This document shows, in pieces, positions 9,107 through 13,049 of a stretch of 13,049 nt of DNA. Under the pieces are notes generated by a model, which searched no databases, had not been told where the DNA came from, and saw nothing but the letters and a program-made list of their open reading frames with translations. The position numbers and the translations under genes are program-made. Numbering within the stretch: the stretch's first letter is position 1; the number at the start of each line of letters is the position of its first letter. The stretch comes from Desulfuromonadales bacterium. GTDB taxonomy: Bacteria; Desulfobacterota; Desulfuromonadia; Desulfuromonadales; BM103. The stretch lies in the NCBI GenBank assembly GCA_030630015.1, contig DAOVNV010000041.1:1-13049 (forward strand). The letters are read 5' to 3'.

Positions 9107-9208
9107 AACCGGGGCCTTTGTTATCAAGAGGATTGTCTCTTGCCGGAATCTAGCAGTTATTGCCGCTTCAGACAAGTGGGACACGAGGTGCCTGGATTGA
9201 CCTGTTGG

Positions 9209-9237
9209 TTGCCTCCGATCCTTGTTTGGGGTATATA
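9209..9237 (+). promoter_or_regulatory. Possible sigma-70 promoter of the ubiD-cysM unit
   Basis: TTGCCT (9209-9214), a 17-base spacer and TATATA (9232-9237) would give a start near 9244 and a 33-base leader before ATG 9277. A TTGACC at 9197-9202 is too far from this -10. The region also holds the divergent start of the minus-strand membrane-protein gene. Confidence 0.5.
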
Positions 9238-9276
9238 AGGACTCCCGTGTAAACCGATCTATTGGGTTGATGTCTC

Positions 9277-11118
9277 ATGAGCTATAAAAACCTTGCCCAG
9301 GCAGTTGCTGACCTGGAACGTACCGGACAGCTGGTGCGCATAACGGACCAGGTCGATCCCTATCTCGAGGTGGGTGCCGTTCAGCGCCGCGTCTACGCTC
9401 ATGGAGGACCGGCCCTGTTGTTTACGCAGGTCAAGGGTTCCGCTTTCCCCATGCTTGGCAACCTGTTCGGTACGATGGCCCGGGCACGCTACCTGTTCCG
9501 CGACAGCCTGCCGCGGATCGAACGGCTGGTGGCCTTGAAGGGAGACCCCGCTTCGGCGTTGCGGCAGATCCTGCCGACCATCGGCTTGAGCCGCAGCCTG
9601 CTGCACCTGCTCCCCAGGCGTGTCTCCTCAGGCCCCCTGCTGACCCATTCGACAGACCTTTCACAACTGCCGCAGCTGGTTTCCTGGCCGGATGACGGTG
9701 GCGCATTCATCACCCTGCCCCAGGTTTACAGTGAACATCCTGACCACTCGGGGTGGCGGCATTCCAATCTTGGGATGTACCGGGTGCAAATCTCTGGTGG
9801 AGAATATGCCGCCGACGCAGAAGCCGGCATGCACTACCAGATTCATCGCGGCATCGGCGTCCATCATGCCGCAGCGATCGCTGCCGGCAAGCCTTTGCCG
9901 GTCAATGTTTTCGTAGGTGGGCCACCCAGTTTGAACCTGGCGGCCGTTATGCCCCTTCCGGAAGGGATGCCGGAACTTGCTTTTGCCGGACTGCTGGGAG
10001 GGCATCGGTTGGCCATGGTGCCAACGCCTAATGGCTTGCTCGCTCCGGCAGAAGCCGATTTTTGCCTGGTCGGCAGCATCGACCCACAGCGCACCCTGCC
10101 CGAAGGTCCGTTTGGAGATCACCTGGGCTACTACAGTCTCGCACACCCGTTCCCGGTGATGCGAGTGGATAAGGTCTATCACCGGCCCGGAGCCATCTGG
10201 CCCTTTACGAGTGTCGGCAGACCGCCCCAGGAGGACACCACCTTCGGTGACCTGATCCACGCAATGACCGGGCCGCTGATCCCCGACCTCGTGCCGGGCG
10301 TGCGTTCCATCCAGGCAGTGGACGCAGCTGGAGTCCATCCCCTGCTGCTGGCTGTTGGCAGTGAGCGCTATGTGCCCTATGCTGAAGAGACCGCCCCACA
10401 GGAGCTGCTGACTCAGGCTAATGCCCTGCTCGGCCAGGGGCAACTTTCGCTGGCGAAATACCTGATGATCGTTTCCGGTGATGATCAACCCGGTCTGGAT
10501 ATCCATGATACGCAGGCGTTTCTGACGCATCTGCTGGAGCGGATCGACTGGGCACGTGATTTGCATTTTCAAACCGCCACCACCGCGGATACCCTTGACT
10601 ATTCTGGGACCGGCCTTAACCAGGGCTCCAAGGTCGTGATGGCTGCTGCCGGTCCGGTCAAACGTTGCCTGTCTACCGAGATTCCAGGCGGACTGCGTCT
10701 GCCCGAAGGGTTTGATAAGCCGCACGTGGCTTTGCCGGGCATCCTGATGATCGAGGGTGGCCGCTGGTCGGGTTGCCGCGGTGAGATGGCAGAGGATCTG
10801 ACCGCCTTCTGCCGGGATCTGCCGCAGACGGAAGCGTTGAACGGGTTCCCGTTAATCGTTGTGGTTGATGAAAGTGATTTTGCTGCGAGAACCCTGAATA
10901 ATTTTCTGTGGGTGACCTTCACCCGCTCTGATCCGGCAAGCGATATCGGTGGGATTGATGCCTTCAGCCGGGCCAAGCACTGGGGCTGCCGCGGCAGCCT
11001 GGTGATTGACGCCCGGATCAAGACCCACCACGCCCCACCTTTAATTGATGACCCCGCAGTCGAGCGTCGGGTGGACGCCCTCGGGGCCCCGGGAGGACCA
11101 TTGCATGGCATTATATAA
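9277..11118 (+). CDS. UbiD-family decarboxylase (long form, possibly menaquinone biosynthesis)
   Basis: UbiD enzymes reversibly decarboxylate aromatic or unsaturated acids using prenylated FMN made by UbiX; no ubiX is in the window. The 613 residues match the long forms of anaerobes, often annotated as menaquinone-biosynthesis decarboxylases. SNLGMYRVQ has Asn164 and Arg169, spaced like the metal-binding Asn and catalytic Arg of the family; IHRGIG gives His190, a likely metal ligand. EGPFGDHLGYY (276-286) holds the acidic residues of the active site. PAEADFCLVGSI has Val where many UbiD proteins have Glu (LEG), which may be normal for this subgroup. The C-terminal ARTLNNFLWVTFTRSDPASD also fits. 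The Shine-Dalgarno site is weak. The 3' end overlaps cysM by 14 bases. Family sure; substrate (quinone precursor or another aromatic acid) unknown. Confidence 0.88.
   Translation: MSYKNLAQAVADLERTGQLVRITDQVDPYLEVGAVQRRVYAHGGPALLFTQVKGSAFPMLGNLFGTMARARYLFRDSLPRIERLVALKGDPASALRQILPTIGLSRSLLHLLPRRVSSGPLLTHSTDLSQLPQLVSWPDDGGAFITLPQVYSEHPDHSGWRHSNLGMYRVQISGGEYAADAEAGMHYQIHRGIGVHHAAAIAAGKPLPVNVFVGGPPSLNLAAVMPLPEGMPELAFAGLLGGHRLAMVPTPNGLLAPAEADFCLVGSIDPQRTLPEGPFGDHLGYYSLAHPFPVMRVDKVYHRPGAIWPFTSVGRPPQEDTTFGDLIHAMTGPLIPDLVPGVRSIQAVDAAGVHPLLLAVGSERYVPYAEETAPQELLTQANALLGQGQLSLAKYLMIVSGDDQPGLDIHDTQAFLTHLLERIDWARDLHFQTATTADTLDYSGTGLNQGSKVVMAAAGPVKRCLSTEIPGGLRLPEGFDKPHVALPGILMIEGGRWSGCRGEMAEDLTAFCRDLPQTEALNGFPLIVVVDESDFAARTLNNFLWVTFTRSDPASDIGGIDAFSRAKHWGCRGSLVIDARIKTHHAPPLIDDPAVERRVDALGAPGGPLHGII
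11091..11096 (+). promoter_or_regulatory. Ribosome binding site that sets the cysM start inside ubiD
   Basis: GGGAGG lies 8 bases before ATG 11105. The longer in-frame reading from 11045 would add 20 residues (MMTPQSSVGWTPSGPREDHC) made wholly from ubiD coding sequence and has no good site upstream, so 11105 is preferred. Confidence 0.8.
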
Positions 11119-12073
11119 ACTTGAAAAACCGGACGTTTCCCCGTCGCAGGATGCTGCAGCAGACTTCAGCCTGCCGGCGGCGATCGGCAACACCCCACTG
11201 GTTGCCCTGAACCATATCAACCCGAATCCGGCGGTGCAACTGCTGGCCAAGCTCGAAGGCAACAACCCCGGCGGCTCAGTCAAGGACCGTACCGCCTGGT
11301 GGATGATCCGCCAGGCCGAACAGGACGGCAAGCTGACTCCCGATAAGGTGATTCTCGAACCGACTTCAGGCAACACCGGGATTGCGCTGGCCATGCTCGC
11401 CGCGGCGCGCGGCTATCGCATCAAGCTGGTCATGCCCGCCTGTGTCAGTATGGAGCGTCGGGCTATTCTCGAAGCCTACGGTGCCGAACTCGTGCTGACC
11501 CCCGCGGAGGAGGCGACCGATGGTGCAATCCGTCTGGCGCACCGGATCCTGGCCGAGTCGCCGGATGAGTACTTCATGCCGAACCAGTACGAGAACCTTG
11601 CCAACCCGCAGGTTCATTTTGAGACGACCGGTCCGGAAATTTTTCGTCAGACCAATGGTGCCGTGGATGTGTTCGTGGCCGGCATGGGGACCACGGGGAC
11701 TCTGATGGGGGTCGGCCGCTACCTGCGGGCGCAGAAGCCTGCCGTACGGATCGTCGGCGTGGAGCCGGTTCTTGGCCACAAGGTCCAGGGTCTCAAAAAT
11801 ATGCAGGAAGCGATTGTTCCGGGTGTTTACCAGGAGCAGGAGTTGGATAGCAAGATCACCGTCGATGACGAAGAGGCCTTTGAAATGTCTCGCCGGCTGG
11901 CCTCCAGGGAGGGGATTTTTGCCGGCATGTCGAGCGGGGCTGCGGTTGCTGGCGCTTGCCGCATTGCGGCTGAGATGAAGAGCGGAACCATCGTGGTTCT
12001 GCTCCCCGATCGTGGCGATCGCTATTTGAGCACGACCCTGTTCCGGTCGATTTGCGCCAAGTGCCGGCCGTGA
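11105..12073 (+). CDS. cysM: Cysteine synthase B / O-acetylserine sulfhydrylase (PLP-dependent)
   Basis: This 322-residue fold-type II PLP enzyme makes cysteine from O-acetylserine and sulfide (CysM can also use thiosulfate). NNPGGSVKDRT carries the Schiff-base lysine Lys60; SGNTG at 88-92 is the substrate loop; GTTGT at 195-199 holds the PLP phosphate; GMSSGAA at 274-280 and PDRGDRYLST at 301-310 complete the signature, the last being CysM-like rather than CysK-like. About 20 extra residues precede IGNTPL compared with E. coli CysM (303). The end, SICAKCRP, has a Cys-x-x-Cys pair that I do not know from the E. coli enzyme. The start overlaps ubiD by 14 bases, so the two are probably translationally coupled. 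Cystathionine beta-synthase-like activity cannot be excluded from sequence alone. Confidence 0.92.
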   Translation: MALYKLEKPDVSPSQDAAADFSLPAAIGNTPLVALNHINPNPAVQLLAKLEGNNPGGSVKDRTAWWMIRQAEQDGKLTPDKVILEPTSGNTGIALAMLAAARGYRIKLVMPACVSMERRAILEAYGAELVLTPAEEATDGAIRLAHRILAESPDEYFMPNQYENLANPQVHFETTGPEIFRQTNGAVDVFVAGMGTTGTLMGVGRYLRAQKPAVRIVGVEPVLGHKVQGLKNMQEAIVPGVYQEQELDSKITVDDEEAFEMSRRLASREGIFAGMSSGAAVAGACRIAAEMKSGTIVVLLPDRGDRYLSTTLFRSICAKCRP

Positions 12074-12087
12074 TGCGAGGTGATTGA

Positions 12088-12432
12088 GTGCTCCCAGAAT
12101 TGATCGAGCGTCGGGTCGAAGGCCAGCTGGATGAGTTTTGTGCCAGGCACAGCGGCCGTTTGGCTTGTCCTCAAGTCGATCTGCATTATGTCTGGGAAGG
12201 GGCTGTGGCCACTCTGCTGTTTCGGGACGGCTGCAACGCCCCACAGCCCGTGGCACGCTTCAGATACAGCACTGACCTGGGCCAGTGGGCTCTGTTCTCA
12301 CCAGAATTGTCGGGAGGCTGGCGTCTTTGCCTGGAGGTTCCGCCCACGCTTAATTTCGAGCGACTCCTGTTCTACCTCAACGAAGACCCTCTAAACCTGT
12401 TCTGGCCATCTTCCTTTACCTGCTTTTCCTGA
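12088..12432 (+). CDS. Small DUF3024-like protein of unknown function
   Basis: This 114-residue protein probably starts at GTG 12088, with GAGG (12077-12080) 7 bases upstream and 14 bases after the cysM stop, so it belongs to the same transcript. The pattern resembles DUF3024: an N-terminal helix (LPELIERRVEGQLDEFCARH), a beta region with basic and aromatic residues (LHYVWEGAVATLLF), then VARFRYSTDLGQWALFSPEL followed by GWRLC, and a C-terminal helix (NFERLLFYLNEDPLNLFW). There is no signal peptide or membrane segment, so it is likely cytosolic. The family has no established function. It differs from common DUF3024 members by the Cys residues and the FSPELSGGWRLC segment, so the name is tentative, but spacing and a terminator 28 bases downstream support a real gene. 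Confidence 0.7.
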   Translation: MLPELIERRVEGQLDEFCARHSGRLACPQVDLHYVWEGAVATLLFRDGCNAPQPVARFRYSTDLGQWALFSPELSGGWRLCLEVPPTLNFERLLFYLNEDPLNLFWPSSFTCFS

Positions 12433-12459
12433 TTGACCGTGCTGCTCCCCGGTATGCCA

Positions 12460-12493
12460 TAAAAAACCGCAGCCTCTTAGACTGCGGTTTTTA
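12460..12493. terminator. Two-way terminator between the cysM unit and the cytochrome gene
   Basis: CCGCAG (12467-12472) pairs with CTGCGG (12482-12487) around the loop CCTCTTAGA. Six As stand before the stem and five Ts after it, so the structure has a T-run in either direction and can end transcripts from both convergent genes. It lies 28 bases after the plus-strand stop and 19 bases beyond the minus-strand stop. Confidence 0.92.
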
Positions 12494-12511
12494 TGAACCC
12501 TCAGTTCATCG

Positions 12512-13049
12512 TCATTCGGCACGCAGGATTCTCAGAATTTCCGGGTCTTCCTCCTCTTCGGCCAGCAGGGTGTGGCAGGTATTGCAGTCACCCGAAATCA
12601 CCTCGCCCTCCTCACTCTCATGCATGTCGTCATGACAACGGAAGCATCCGATATCAAAGTCTTCGCCATGCCCGATGTGGTTGACATAGGTGCCCCAGCC
12701 GACCTTCATCTTTGGAAACACATTTTCATTATAGGCCTGTTGCGTGCCTTGAATAGCGTGGGCAAGGAGCTCAGGGTTCTTCTCAAGCAGCGCAGGGTAC
12801 CTGTTCCGGTACCAGGCCGTCAGCTCGGAGGAAATGGCGGCGGCTGCCTCTTCAGCAGAGGCATACTCAGCAGTCACAGCCGCGAGTGCCTGCTGTTTGA
12901 TAAAGGGTAGGGTTCTCGGGATATCCCCCTCATTCAGCTTATGATCGATTGCAGTCTCAGCCGGCAGGTAGATGTGTGATGGCCGGTTATGACAGTCAAT
13001 GCAGTCCATTTCCCTGGCCTCTGCCGCCGGATCTGTCCCGAGCAGTTCC
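12512..13049 (-). CDS. Multihaem c-type cytochrome, NapC/NirT-like, C-terminal part
   Basis: The frame is open to the right edge (REMDCIDCHNRPSHIYLPAE spans the ATG at 13009, which is internal), so this is the last 178 residues of a larger protein. Three CxxCH haem-binding motifs are visible: CIDCH (12989-13003), CFRCH (12632-12646) and CNTCH (12572-12586). MDCIDCHNRPSH is typical of NapC/NirT-type quinol-oxidising cytochromes with extra C-terminal haems in Geobacter-like bacteria. A helical stretch of about 100 residues separates the first and second motifs, with AYNENVFPKMKVGWGTYVNHIGH just before the second. The tail is acidic. Such proteins are anchored in the inner membrane and pass electrons from the quinol pool to periplasmic carriers; ImcH is one relative to test. 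The N-terminal anchor and the total haem number lie outside the window. Confidence 0.85.
   Translation of the reverse strand, partial: ELLGTDPAAEAREMDCIDCHNRPSHIYLPAETAIDHKLNEGDIPRTLPFIKQQALAAVTAEYASAEEAAAAISSELTAWYRNRYPALLEKNPELLAHAIQGTQQAYNENVFPKMKVGWGTYVNHIGHGEDFDIGCFRCHDDMHESEEGEVISGDCNTCHTLLAEEEEDPEILRILRAE

Noticed and set aside
9107..9184. Longer N-terminus for the minus-strand membrane protein from ATG 9184
   Set aside because: The added residues are not like the family and the GTG at 9106 has a suitably spaced AAAGG; not fully excluded.
9661..10725. 354-codon open frame on the minus strand inside the ubiD-like gene
   Set aside because: It is antisense to a conserved enzyme and has no recognisable domain or good start site.
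11045..11104. Longer N-terminus for CysM from ATG 11045
   Set aside because: The extra 20 residues are the ubiD 3' end read in another frame, and GGGAGG is correctly placed for ATG 11105.

Overview
The window reads as ordinary chromosomal backbone of a moderately GC-rich Gram-negative anaerobe, most likely of the Desulfuromonadia (Geobacter/Desulfuromonas/Pelobacter type). That placement is inferred from the gene set: a multihaem c-type cytochrome of NapC/NirT style, a long UbiD-family decarboxylase, a CarD/CdnL regulator next to ispD, and a GlnRS. No search was run. I see no IS element, CRISPR array, tRNA, rRNA or prophage, and no convincing undescribed multi-gene system.

Layout. (1) 2-481, plus strand: the 3' end of a periplasmic-binding-protein-like gene (penicillin-binding-protein activator type), ending at a strong hairpin terminator shared with a convergent ketopantoate reductase gene (panE-like, 546-1454, minus). 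(2) 1531-2161: carD as a single-gene unit with a good extended -10 promoter and two tandem intrinsic terminators. (3) 2268-8695: a tight plus-strand run ispD-ispF-glnS-cysS-uvrB (gaps of -4, 15, 54 and 18 bases), joining two MEP isoprenoid steps, two aminoacyl-tRNA synthetases and the excision-repair subunit UvrB. A third hairpin lies in the leader before ispD. (4) 8738-9106, minus: a small three-helix membrane protein convergent with uvrB; both stop codons lie in the arms of one imperfect inverted repeat. (5) 9277-12432, plus: ubiD-like decarboxylase, cysM (14-base overlap) and a small DUF3024-like protein, ending at a two-way terminator. (6) 12512-13049, minus: the C-terminal part of a multihaem cytochrome cut by the window edge.

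The genes cover isoprenoid precursor supply, a probable quinone-type decarboxylation, cysteine synthesis, charging of Gln and Cys tRNAs, repair and respiration. IspD/IspF feed the prenyl tail of menaquinone, the UbiD-type enzyme may act on the quinone ring, and a NapC-type cytochrome would oxidise quinol; this thread is inference. The points most worth a second look are small: the three hairpins between carD and ispD, a CGACAGGCTCCT-like motif on both sides of uvrB, a Gly/Pro-rich insertion in CysRS encoded by a GC palindrome, and start-site corrections for several genes. No stretch over 300 bases lacks a gene.
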